A stretch of 8,441 bases of DNA from Candidatus Azambacteria bacterium (lineage in GTDB: Bacteria > Patescibacteriota > Minisyncoccia > GWC2-36-17 > M10-OD1-4), in assembly GCA_016200995.1 (NCBI GenBank), contig JACQDS010000030.1:1-8441 (forward strand). The letters are read 5' to 3'. Positions 1-6,011 of this stretch are shown piece after piece. How positions within the stretch are numbered: the first letter of the stretch is position 1; each line of letters starts with the position of its first letter. The notes below the pieces were generated by a model. That model had not been told where the DNA came from and did not search any database. It was given only the letters and a program-made list of their open reading frames with translations. Made by a program: the position numbers and the translations under genes.

Positions 1-1
1 C

Positions 2-877
2 ATAAATAATCTTCCAAATACTAAAATTTACATAGAAGAAAAAAATGGAAAGGTTTTGATAAGCGCGGAAAAATTAAAAACAAGCATACCGACTATAAAT
101 AAAGATGATTTTCCGATAATACCAAAAGTAAAAGACGGGAAAAAAGTCGTTATCAATTCAAAGATATTAAAAAGATCGCTGGAGCAGGTTTTAAATTCCA
201 CAGCAACCTCGGATATAAAACCCGAGATATCCGGAATTTTATTTGATTTTAAAAAAGAGGCTTTAAATATTGTTTCAACAGACGGTTTCAGGCTTTCCGA
301 GAAAACAATTTTAAATAAAAACATATACAAAACAGATGACAGCCAGAGTTTTATCTTGCCGCAAAAAACCGCCCAAGAGATAGTTAAAATAATAGATTTT
401 GACGGGGAGATTGAAATCAGCGCCGGAGACAACCAAGTAGCGTTTTTATTTGATAAGATAAATTTAATATCAAGAATAATAGCCGGAGAGTACCCGAATT
501 ATAAAGAAATAATACCAAAAACCGGAAAGACAAAAGTGGTTTTAAGCAGGGAGGAGTTTTTGTCAAAAATAAAGCTGGCCAGCATATTTTCTTCAAGCAT
601 AAACGATGTAAGGATCGCAGTAAGTCCCGAGAAAAGCGAATTTATAGTAAGGTCAAGCGATAAGGTTAAAGGGGAGTTTGATTCGGATGTCGCATTTGAC
701 GAGCTCTCCGGAGACGGTGTTGAGGCGGCTTTTAATTGGCGATATCTTTTGGACGGACTTTCAAATATTGACGGCGATGATGTTGTTTTTGAATTGAACG
801 GCCACGCTTCGCCAGCAACGCTAAAAGCAAAAGACAAAGATGATTATCTTTATATTATCATGCCGATAAAACAATAA
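2..877 (+). CDS. dnaN: DNA polymerase III sliding clamp, beta subunit (5' end cut off by the window)
   Basis: Beta sliding clamp: a ring-shaped dimer that encircles DNA and tethers the replicative polymerase and other clamp-binding proteins. The frame is open from base 2, so the gene starts outside the window. The 291 residues present compare with about 370 in the family, so roughly the first 80 (most of domain I) are missing. Visible signatures are STDGFRLSE, the segment GEYPNYKEIIP (typical domain II/III linker region) and the C-terminus YLYIIMPIKQ, matching the family's MPM/MPI-R/K ending that lines the partner-binding cleft. A TTG at 56 is in frame but is internal, because homologous sequence continues upstream of it. 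The following gene on the same strand is a DUF721/DciA-like ORF, an association common around dnaA-dnaN-recF-gyrB loci. Family assignment is secure; regulation cannot be seen here. Confidence 0.96.
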   Translation: MNNLPNTKIYIEEKNGKVLISAEKLKTSIPTINKDDFPIIPKVKDGKKVVINSKILKRSLEQVLNSTATSDIKPEISGILFDFKKEALNIVSTDGFRLSEKTILNKNIYKTDDSQSFILPQKTAQEIVKIIDFDGEIEISAGDNQVAFLFDKINLISRIIAGEYPNYKEIIPKTGKTKVVLSREEFLSKIKLASIFSSSINDVRIAVSPEKSEFIVRSSDKVKGEFDSDVAFDELSGDGVEAAFNWRYLLDGLSNIDGDDVVFELNGHASPATLKAKDKDDYLYIIMPIKQ

Positions 878-892
878 CTTTGAACCACAAAA

Positions 893-1005
893 CCCCATCT
901 GCTTCGTTCCGCCTCCGTGTCTTGGCTCGCAGTACCAATAAGTACAGCCATGCCTACCGGCAGGCAGGCTTCGCCTGCGATACTCGGCGCGCCTCGCATC
1001 TGGCA
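893..1005. repeat. GC-rich palindromic intergenic repeat
   Basis: The gap after dnaN is filled by sequence clearly richer in G+C than the genes around it. It holds several small inverted repeats: GTAC at 932-935 and 942-945, TGCC/GGCA at 951-954 and 959-962, and GCAGGC/GCCTGC at 964-969 and 973-978 with a TTC loop. CATCTG occurs in direct orientation at 896-901 and 997-1002, near both ends. From memory, not checked, sequences with CCGGCAGGCAGG and a GTACCAATAAGTAC core are dispersed many times in Parcubacteria genomes. I read it as a dispersed non-coding repeat; edges are approximate. No transposase or reading frame belongs to it. Confidence 0.6.
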
Positions 1006-1035
1006 TTTTCTAATTCAAAGTAATTAACAAGATGT

Positions 1036-1254
1036 TTGCCTCGATCAGTAGATGATTGCAGAAAAATAGAACGGCTGGTGAACGAAAAGATCGGTCCGGC
1101 TTTTAATGTTAAAGTTTTAAAATATAAAAACGGCACCGCTTATATAAAAACCGGAAATTTCCAGCTTTCAAATGAAATAAAGCTTCTAGAGAGATCCATT
1201 AAAAGAGAGCTTAGGGAGGAAGATATAAACTTAAACGAAATAAGGCTCGTTTAA
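1036..1254 (+). CDS. Short DUF721/DciA-like protein, possibly N-terminally truncated
   Basis: Encodes about 72 residues. The pattern I-E-R-L-V-N-E-K-I-G, then V-L-K-Y-K-N-G-T-A-Y-I-K, then NEIKLLERSIKREL and a final INLNEIRLV, fits the DUF721 fold (helix, strand, hydrophobic strand, helix, final strand ending in V-x-x-I-R-hydrophobic). DUF721 includes DciA, the loader of the replicative helicase DnaB in many bacteria, and the position after dnaN agrees with that. The start is uncertain: the only early start codon in frame is TTG at 1036, there is no ribosome-binding site, the frame closes upstream at 1021-1023, and an ATG at 1032 is in another frame and stops after seven codons. CPR members usually have 20-30 more residues at the N-terminus, so the adjacent repeat may have removed the true start. 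The stop overlaps the convergent PBP stop by 3 nt. Confidence 0.6.
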   Translation: MPRSVDDCRKIERLVNEKIGPAFNVKVLKYKNGTAYIKTGNFQLSNEIKLLERSIKRELREEDINLNEIRLV

Positions 1255-2276
1255 TTTTTATTTACAACGACAGAAGCTTCCCCGATATTTTGATACTCAT
1301 CATACGCCTTAACAGAGATGGAATTGCTTCCATAATCTGCGGCGGAAAGATCAATTGATGTCTTATACGGCGCATAAAAGTCGGAAGAGAGAAATGCGCC
1401 GTTCAGGTAAAAATCAACTTTTTTTATCTTGAATTTTGAGCTCATATCAACATCAATATCAGTAGAGTCGGACACATATTGGTAGCTGGCCGGATTTTTG
1501 ATTGTTATCAGGGGCTTGTTGGCCCCGATGTGAATGTCGTCGTATTCTGTCGGCGGTGTTTCATTGATATATAAAAATCCCGGAGAGCTTCTCACCCAAT
1601 TTAATATCCCATCCTCCCAGTTTTTGTATTGCGGGTCATTTTCCGGATGCTGAGGCTCCGGACCAAGGATGTCATTTTTGTCTATATAATTTAATATCGT
1701 GTGGGTTTTTTTGTATGTTTTCTCAATGACCATCTCTTTTGGTGTCAGCTCTGTTGCCAGCTTGCCAGAGGCTCTGTCTATCTCCACTCTAAATTCGTCA
1801 ATGTAGCCGCCATTTAAAACAGACTTAGCCCTTATGAGCGGTTCCGGTTTGTCGAAATTTCCAAAGACCATGATATTTGAGAGATTTTTGATGAATTTAT
1901 TGAATATCGGACCGGCGACCGTAGCGCTGCTGTTTTTCATCGGTTTGTTGTCGTTGTTTCCAACCCAAACGGCGACAGAGATGTTTGTTGTGTAGCCGAC
2001 TATCCATGCGTCTTTGTACTCTTGTGTTGTTCCGGATTTTGCCGCAACATCAAGGCCGGGGAACGACATATAGTTGTTTTGGCCGAAGATCGGCGCCCTC
2101 AGGTCGTTGTTTGATAAAATGCTCGTGATCGTTTTTGCTATATTTTCATCCAGCGCTTTTTCCGGCGCGGCCTCCCATTTTTCCAAAACTTTTCCGGAGG
2201 CGTCCTCAACTTTCAGTATTGAAGCGATAGGATTTCTAACGCCGTTATTTGAAAACACGGCATAAGCGCCGGCCAT
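1251..2276 (-). CDS. Class A penicillin-binding protein, C-terminal fragment (rest of transpeptidase domain plus Ig-like tail)
   Basis: This is the downstream part of the broken PBP gene, in a different frame from the upstream part. It begins with AGAYAVFSNNG, the helix that in class A PBPs lies roughly 100 residues after the catalytic SxxK. It continues with the K-S-G-T-T motif (residues 80-84 from the ATG at 2276; the KTG box of the active site) and DAWIVGYT...VAVWVGN, all typical of the D,D-transpeptidase domain. A proline- and acid-rich linker follows, then a tail of about 87 residues (255-341) with KIKKVDFYLNGAFLSS...APY and a later AYDEYQN, which resembles a bacterial Ig-like domain of the Big_7 type. 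The ATG at 2276 is only the first in-frame Met, not a natural start; no ribosome-binding site precedes it. As written it would be an enzyme fragment without signal anchor, catalytic Ser or SxN motif, so it is unlikely to work alone. Confidence 0.85.
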   Translation of the reverse strand: MAGAYAVFSNNGVRNPIASILKVEDASGKVLEKWEAAPEKALDENIAKTITSILSNNDLRAPIFGQNNYMSFPGLDVAAKSGTTQEYKDAWIVGYTTNISVAVWVGNNDNKPMKNSSATVAGPIFNKFIKNLSNIMVFGNFDKPEPLIRAKSVLNGGYIDEFRVEIDRASGKLATELTPKEMVIEKTYKKTHTILNYIDKNDILGPEPQHPENDPQYKNWEDGILNWVRSSPGFLYINETPPTEYDDIHIGANKPLITIKNPASYQYVSDSTDIDVDMSSKFKIKKVDFYLNGAFLSSDFYAPYKTSIDLSAADYGSNSISVKAYDEYQNIGEASVVVNKN

Positions 2277-3421
2277 TTGGCAAATGGTTTAAAAGACGAA
2301 CCCGGCTGTCTTTTTGCCGTCGTCACATTGAAATTTCCTTCATTTTTAATATCAAAATAGTCCTTTGAGCCGACCATCGCAAGAACCTGTCCGGTCTTGG
2401 GGTCAATGGCGACGATGGCGGTGTTTGACGCTCCATTTTTCTTCAAGTGTTCATCTATGCCGGAAACGGAATCTTCCGCTAATTTCTGGACATCATAATC
2501 AAGCGTCGTATAAACCTTCAGGCCGGCTTTTTGAATGTAGTTGTAGCCGTATTTTTCTTCAAGATAATCTTTTACATAAACGACAAAATGTGGAGCCTTG
2601 ATGCCTTTTGATTCCTGCGAGAAAGCGAGGGTCTCATTTTTTGCTTTATCAAGCTCCTCTTTTGTTATGTAATTAAGTTTATACATTCTTTCAAGTATGT
2701 AATCCTTTCTCGCAAGCAATGCTCCTTTATGGCTTCCATAAGGCGAGAAATAACTCGGCGCTTTCGGCAGGCTGGCGAGCAAAGAGGATTCCGCCAAAGA
2801 AAGATCATCGGCCTTTTTGTTGAAAAATGTTTCAGCGGCCGCTTCAATACCATAAGCATTTGAGCCGTAAGGTATCTGGTTTAAGTAAAGCGTCAAGATT
2901 TCATCTTTCGTGTATGTTTTTTCAATTTTTAAGGAAAGCAAAGCCTCCTTTATTTTTCTTGTGATCGTTTTTTCCGGCGTCAGGAAAGAATTTTTAACAA
3001 GCTGTTGCGTTATGGTCGATCCGCCCTGAAGATTGTTCGGATGCAGAAGGTCGTTTATCAAGGCTCTTATTATTGCTTTTACATCTATACCCTTGTGTAT
3101 GTAAAACTCATCATCCTCGGCGGCCAGTGTCGCGTCTTTTAAGTGTTGGCCTATTTTGTCGGAAGAAACGACAGTTCTTTTTTCCTCCCCATGTATGTCG
3201 TATAGAAGCGCCTTTCCGGTTCTGTCATATATTTTTGTCGATTCTATTTTGTTTGCATCATAGATGGCTGTCGGATCCGGCAGGCTGTTTAAGGCTTTAA
3301 AAAATAAAAAAACGGAGACAGGGATCATAAAAGCGGCAACGATAAAAACAGCCTTAAATATGAATCTAAAAGCCCCGGAACCCCCATTTTTTTTGTATTT
3401 GTGATTTGTTTTTTTAGGCAT
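2213..3421 (-). CDS. Class A penicillin-binding protein, N-terminal fragment (glycosyltransferase and start of transpeptidase; frame broken)
   Basis: Bifunctional peptidoglycan synthase: the N-terminal GT51 domain polymerises lipid II into glycan, the C-terminal domain cross-links stem peptides, acting outside the membrane. A basic N-terminus and one membrane anchor (residues about 17-43) lead into the GT51 motifs: EDDEFYIHKG (catalytic Glu102), GGSTITQQLVKN (133-144), RKIKEAL (155-161), and KDEILTLYLNQIPYG (172-186). The transpeptidase domain starts normally and reaches the SxxK box S-S-F-K (Ser375, Lys378) and P-F, then homology stops at about base 2281. The last 20 or so residues, to the stop at 2213, are out-of-frame translation. 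The active-site SxN motif and about 100 residues are absent before homology resumes in another frame. This is therefore a pseudogene, an assembly error, or a PBP reduced to glycosyltransferase activity. Start ATG 3421; no Shine-Dalgarno seen. Confidence 0.9.
   Translation of the reverse strand: MPKKTNHKYKKNGGSGAFRFIFKAVFIVAAFMIPVSVFLFFKALNSLPDPTAIYDANKIESTKIYDRTGKALLYDIHGEEKRTVVSSDKIGQHLKDATLAAEDDEFYIHKGIDVKAIIRALINDLLHPNNLQGGSTITQQLVKNSFLTPEKTITRKIKEALLSLKIEKTYTKDEILTLYLNQIPYGSNAYGIEAAAETFFNKKADDLSLAESSLLASLPKAPSYFSPYGSHKGALLARKDYILERMYKLNYITKEELDKAKNETLAFSQESKGIKAPHFVVYVKDYLEEKYGYNYIQKAGLKVYTTLDYDVQKLAEDSVSGIDEHLKKNGASNTAIVAIDPKTGQVLAMVGSKDYFDIKNEGNFNVTTAKRQPGSSFKPFAKWPALMPCFQITALEILSLQY
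2273..2287. repeat. 15-bp perfect palindrome exactly at the PBP gene break
   Basis: CCATTTG, one central G, then CAAATGG forms a perfect 7-bp inverted repeat with a one-base centre. Read on the minus strand, it joins the codons for Pro-Phe (after the catalytic SxxK) to the Met-Ala-Gly that normally lies about 100 residues further on. The frame changes within it. A palindrome at a deletion point fits loss of the loop between two separated inverted copies, by hairpin-mediated slippage or during assembly. Chance cannot be excluded. Confidence 0.7.
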
Positions 3422-3438
3422 TGAATCGCGCTTTTATA

Positions 3439-3466
3439 CTTATAACATATTTTTTTAAAAAATCAA
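3439..3466 (-). promoter_or_regulatory. Candidate promoter of the PBP gene
   Basis: Read on the minus strand: TTGATT (3466-3461), 16 bp, then TATAAG (3444-3439), with TG one base upstream of the -10 (extended -10). Initiation would fall near 3432, giving a leader of about 11 nt before the ATG at 3421. Four of six and five of six bases match the sigma70 consensus. This is a prediction from sequence only. Confidence 0.4.
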
Positions 3467-3469
3467 GAT

Positions 3470-3497
3470 TTGACATATTCAAAAAAATTGATAGAAT
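3470..3497 (+). promoter_or_regulatory. Strong sigma70-type promoter of the acidic small ORF
   Basis: TTGACA (3470-3475), 16-bp spacer, TAGAAT (3492-3497): a perfect -35 and a -10 with five of six consensus bases. Initiation would be near 3504, about 35 nt before the ATG at 3540. Its -35 lies 3 bp from the -35 of the opposite-facing PBP promoter candidate. The leader is almost pure A/T and has no Shine-Dalgarno. Confidence 0.6.
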
Positions 3498-3539
3498 TGT
3501 CAAAAGAAAATATTATTAATTAATTTTTTTATTAATTTT

Positions 3540-3674
3540 ATGATAGAGAAAGAAGACAATTTTGATTTTGAAACAAATAACAACAACGACGAGCTTGATG
3601 AAAAGGAAGATTGGGACGACCTTGATGACGCAAGCTTGAGCGAGGACGAGCTGGATGAAGAGGACTTTGAGTAA
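3540..3674 (+). CDS. 44-residue highly acidic small protein of unknown function
   Basis: ATG at 3540 to TAA at 3672-3674 encodes 44 residues. Twelve are Asp and eleven Glu against only two Lys, a net charge near -21. There is one Trp (25), no Cys, a run of four Asn (13-16), and no membrane segment or signal peptide, so it would be cytosolic and probably disordered. I do not recognise a family. Support for its being real comes from context: it fills a self-contained unit between a near-consensus promoter (3470-3497) and a strong hairpin terminator (3691-3721), with nothing else in between. Such proteins can act as DNA mimics, chaperone-like polyanions or binding tails, but no function can be assigned. 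It could also be the coding part of a mainly regulatory transcript. Confidence 0.6.
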   Translation: MIEKEDNFDFETNNNNDELDEKEDWDDLDDASLSEDELDEEDFE

Positions 3675-3690
3675 ATAATATAAAACACGG

Positions 3691-3721
3691 ATCACCGCGC
3701 AAAGACAGCGCGGTGATTTTT
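3691..3721 (+). terminator. Rho-independent terminator between acidic ORF and ruvC (probably bidirectional)
   Basis: A perfect 10-bp stem, ATCACCGCGC (3691-3700) with GCGCGGTGAT (3708-3717), encloses a 7-nt loop and is followed by TTTTT (3717-3721) and more T-rich DNA. It lies 16 nt after the acidic ORF. The T run reaches into the ruvC stop codon (3720-3722), so the same hairpin falls directly after ruvC on the other strand, where the trailing sequence (CCGTGTTTTATATT) is a weaker but usable T stretch. Confidence 0.85.
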
Positions 3722-4202
3722 ATTTAATTAAAACCTCGCTTGTGTTAGCCGCGCAGATGGCGACAGCAAGAGCGTCGGCGGCGTCGTCCGGCTTTGGTAT
3801 TTCAGAGAGCTCCAGGATCGCTTTGACCATATTTTGGACCTGCTTTTTCTCCGCTCGGCCGTAGCAGGCGACCGCCTGTTTGACCTGAAGCGGCGTAAAC
3901 TCCCATATTTTCAGATTTTTTTTCTGGCAGGCGAGCAGAAGCACTCCGCGCGCTTGAGCAACCCTTATCGCTGTTTTTAAATTTTTAAAAAAGAAAAGGC
4001 TTTCGATTCCGATGGCGTCAGGTTTGTGTCTTTCCAAAATCTCCGCCATCTTCTCATCTATCTCAAAAAGTTTTTCTTCCGTCTTTTTTTCTGATGCGAT
4101 GGTTATGCACTCGTGACCAATGTATTCAATTTTTGATCCGGATTTTTTTACAACCCCTATGCCTATCAATGTTTCCCCGGGATCAATTCCTAATATTACC
4201 AT
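3720..4202 (-). CDS. ruvC: Crossover junction endodeoxyribonuclease RuvC
   Basis: Holliday-junction resolvase; a dimer that makes paired nicks in four-way DNA junctions during recombination and fork repair, working with the RuvAB branch-migration motor. At 160 residues it is near the usual size. The four acidic metal ligands are in place: Asp7 in GIDPG, Glu67 in IGIESLFF, Asp140 and Asp143 in PDDAADALAVAIC. The basic stretch YGRAEKKQVQ before the last helix is also typical. The start is ATG at 4202, only 4 nt after the yebC stop, so it is translated from the ruvB-yebC-ruvC message; no Shine-Dalgarno is visible in the A-rich junction. The gene ends inside a hairpin terminator. It appears intact and active. 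Confidence 0.96.
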   Translation of the reverse strand: MVILGIDPGETLIGIGVVKKSGSKIEYIGHECITIASEKKTEEKLFEIDEKMAEILERHKPDAIGIESLFFFKNLKTAIRVAQARGVLLLACQKKNLKIWEFTPLQVKQAVACYGRAEKKQVQNMVKAILELSEIPKPDDAADALAVAICAANTSEVLIK

Positions 4203-4206
4203 TTTT

Positions 4207-4926
4207 TTAAAATTCTACATTTGAATAAATGTTTTGCACGTCGTTGTTCTCGTCTATCAGCTCAAAAAGTTTCTCTACGCTATCTTTTGTTTCCGCGTCC
4301 TCTATTTTCAGCGGATTCTTGGCGACGTAATCAAGCTCGCTCTCTTTCATCTTGATGCCTTTCTCTTCTAATATCTTTGCGGCCTTAAAAAGATTTTCCG
4401 GTTTTGTGAATATCACTACTTCGCCGTCTTCTTCTTTGATCTCTTCCGCGCCGGCATCTATGGCTTCAAGCTCAAGCTCCTCCATCTCCATGCCGCCCTT
4501 TTCAGCTATTATCTTGCCGAATTTATCAAAAAGCCACATCACCGAGCCTTCCGAGGCGAAGCTTCCGCCATTTCTTGAGAGCAGAGTTTTTAGCTCTTGA
4601 TTTGTTCTGTTTCTGTTGTTCGTGATCGTTTCTATCAAAAGCGCGGATCCTCCCGGGCCGAAGCCCTCGTATATTATCGTTTCAAGTTTTTCCTCGGAGT
4701 CTCCCGACCCCTTTTTTATCGCTCTTTCGATGTTCTCGTTTGGCATATTAAAAGAGCGCGCCTTTGCGACGGCAGCTCTAAGCGACGGATTCATATTCGG
4801 ATCCGGGCCTTTTTCTCTGGCGGCGACGGTGATGATGTTGGCGAGCTTGGTGAATACGCCTGACCTTTTGGCGTCGGTCACCGCCTTTTTATTTTTTATT
4901 GATTTCCACTTTGAATGGCCGGACAT
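4207..4926 (-). CDS. yebC: YebC/PmpR (TACO1) family protein
   Basis: 239 residues, full length for the family. Diagnostic stretches are the N-terminal MSGHSKWKSIKNKK, NMPNENIERAIKKG, the glycine-rich YEGFGPGGSALLIETITNNR and the C-terminal NNDVQNIYSN. The family was long annotated as transcriptional regulators (PmpR). Its mitochondrial member TACO1 and newer bacterial work point to a ribosome-associated role helping translation through difficult stretches such as polyproline; which applies here cannot be told from sequence. It sits between ruvB (stop 4 nt upstream) and ruvC (start 4 nt downstream), reflecting the classic yebC-ruvC linkage. The start is ATG at 4926. Confidence 0.95.
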   Translation of the reverse strand: MSGHSKWKSIKNKKAVTDAKRSGVFTKLANIITVAAREKGPDPNMNPSLRAAVAKARSFNMPNENIERAIKKGSGDSEEKLETIIYEGFGPGGSALLIETITNNRNRTNQELKTLLSRNGGSFASEGSVMWLFDKFGKIIAEKGGMEMEELELEAIDAGAEEIKEEDGEVVIFTKPENLFKAAKILEEKGIKMKESELDYVAKNPLKIEDAETKDSVEKLFELIDENNDVQNIYSNVEF

Positions 4927-4930
4927 ATAT

Positions 4931-5929
4931 TTAGCTTTTAGTTGTTAGTGTTTTTTCAGAAAAATTTATACCAAGATGTTCGTAGGCTTTTTTTGTCGCC
5001 GTTCTGCCTTGCGGGGTTCTTGCGAGAAATCCGATCTGCAAAAGATACGGCTCGTGGACATCCTCTATCGTTTCCTCCTCCTCAAATGTTGAGGCGGCGA
5101 GAGTTTTCAGTCCGACCGGCCCGCCGCTGTATTTTTCTATTATCGTTTCAAGAAGCTTGATGTCGGCGCGCTCAAGGCCGATCTCGTCTATCTCCATAAG
5201 CTCAAGCGCCTCTTTAGCGAGCTTTTTTGTTATCATTCCCGAGCCATTGACCTGCGAATAGTCGCGGACGCGCTTGAGTATTCTGTTTGCTATTCTTGGA
5301 GTTGACCTTGATACTTTTGATATCAGCTCCAAAGCCTCTTTCTCCGCCAAAACATCAAGCAGGGCGGCGGATCTTTCAAGGATCTTTTCTATCTCCTCTT
5401 TGGTGTAAAAGTCCAGCCGATAGGTCGCTCCGAAGCGCGACCTTAGAGGGGAAGAGATGGAGCCGATCTTTGTTGTCGCCGCTATTATTGTGAATCTTGG
5501 GAGCTGAAGCTGGATGGTTTTTGCGGAAGGGCCTTTGCCGATGATGATATCTAAAACGCTGTTTTCCATCGCAGGATACAGGATCTCCTCCACCAGCTTG
5601 TTTAACCTATGCACTTCATCAATAAATAAAATATCCCCTTCGGCAAGGCCCGTGAGTATGGAGGCGAGGTCGCCGACTTTTTCTATCGCCGGTCCGGATG
5701 TTATTCTTATCTGCGAGCCGGATTTTTTGGCTATTAAATTGGCCAGCGTCGTCTTGCCGAGTCCGGCCGGCCCATAAAGCAAAATATGGTCTATCGGCTC
5801 ATTTCTGCCTTTCGCCGCCTCAATCAGTATCTTTAAATTGCTTTTGACGCTTTCTTGACCTATATAATCCGCCCACTCTGTCGGCCTTAGCGCAAGGTCA
5901 AAAACGGCATCTTTTTTAGGTATTGACAT
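4931..5929 (-). CDS. ruvB: Holliday junction branch-migration ATPase RuvB
   Basis: AAA+ motor that, as hexamers loaded by RuvA, drives branch migration of Holliday junctions. It has 332 residues, typical length. Visible in order: the N-terminal LRPTEWADYIGQ, Walker A GPAGLGKTT (53-61), Walker B LFIDEVHRL (101-109), the sensor-1 region AATT (150-153), the arginine finger in PLRSRFG (161-167), and a C-terminal winged helix with GPVGLKTLA and EPYLLQIGFLARTPQGR. It is the first gene of the ruvB-yebC-ruvC operon, and ruvA is not in the window. The start is ATG at 5929; the only alternatives would cut into conserved sequence. I see no LexA-type box (GAAC-N4-GTTC or CTGT-N8-ACAG) and no convincing own promoter upstream. 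A plus-strand consensus -35 hexamer overlaps its first codons. Confidence 0.97.
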   Translation of the reverse strand: MSIPKKDAVFDLALRPTEWADYIGQESVKSNLKILIEAAKGRNEPIDHILLYGPAGLGKTTLANLIAKKSGSQIRITSGPAIEKVGDLASILTGLAEGDILFIDEVHRLNKLVEEILYPAMENSVLDIIIGKGPSAKTIQLQLPRFTIIAATTKIGSISSPLRSRFGATYRLDFYTKEEIEKILERSAALLDVLAEKEALELISKVSRSTPRIANRILKRVRDYSQVNGSGMITKKLAKEALELMEIDEIGLERADIKLLETIIEKYSGGPVGLKTLAASTFEEEETIEDVHEPYLLQIGFLARTPQGRTATKKAYEHLGINFSEKTLTTKS

Positions 5930-5950
5930 AATTTTTTATTCCCGTATAAT
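5923..5950 (+). promoter_or_regulatory. Perfect-consensus sigma70-type promoter facing the inverted-repeat element
   Basis: TTGACA (5923-5928), 16 bp, TATAAT (5945-5950): all twelve consensus bases match. The -35 overlaps the first codons of ruvB on the other strand, so part of the match is coding sequence and may be chance. Initiation would be near 5957, pointing away from ruvB and into the 6021-6180 element. Confidence 0.5.
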
Positions 5951-5967
5951 GTATATTTACTAGCTTT

Positions 5968-6004
5968 GTATAGCTATTGGCAAACTTTACTTTATATGCT
6001 ATAC
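5968..6004. promoter_or_regulatory. Inverted 7-mers GTATAGC/GCTATAC around a promoter (possible operator)
   Basis: GTATAGC at 5968-5974 and its inverse GCTATAC at 5998-6004 are 23 nt apart. The second covers most of the -10 of the promoter at 5977-6005 and the first ends just before its -35. The 7-mer GCTATAC recurs at 6109-6115 inside the downstream element. A further 5-bp inverted repeat (TAGCT 5961-5965, AGCTA 5972-5976) overlaps the first copy. A repressor-binding site is possible, but AT-rich DNA yields such matches by chance. Confidence 0.25.
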
Positions 6005-6005
6005 T
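5977..6005 (+). promoter_or_regulatory. Sigma70-type promoter immediately upstream of the structured element
   Basis: TTGGCA (5977-5982), an ideal 17-bp spacer, TATACT (6000-6005); each hexamer matches five of six consensus bases. Predicted initiation near 6012 is about 9 nt before the closing stem of the 6021-6180 element, the spacing expected for a dedicated small-RNA promoter. Confidence 0.5.
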
Positions 6006-6011
6006 TTTGTT

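Noticed and set aside
1024..1254. UGA recoding (as in Gracilibacteria/Absconditabacteria) to extend the DUF721 ORF from the ATG at 1032.
   Set aside because: Reading through the TGA stays in a different frame from the DUF721 sequence. Nothing else in the window needs a reassigned codon, and all stops are TAA.
2213..2300. Programmed ribosomal frameshift joining the two PBP halves.
   Set aside because: A shift would restore the frame but not the roughly 100 missing transpeptidase residues, and there is no slippery heptamer with a downstream structure in the usual arrangement.
3475..3503. Minus-strand TTGACA at 3503-3498 as the PBP promoter.
   Set aside because: At 16-18 bp spacing the best -10 (GAATAT or TGAATA) is poor. 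The TTGATT/TATAAG pair nearer the gene is better.
3500..3688. A serine-rich minus-strand ORF opposite the acidic ORF.
   Set aside because: Its serine runs are only the complement of the GAC/GAG/GAT-rich acidic ORF, and it would cross a strong promoter region. Considered a shadow frame.
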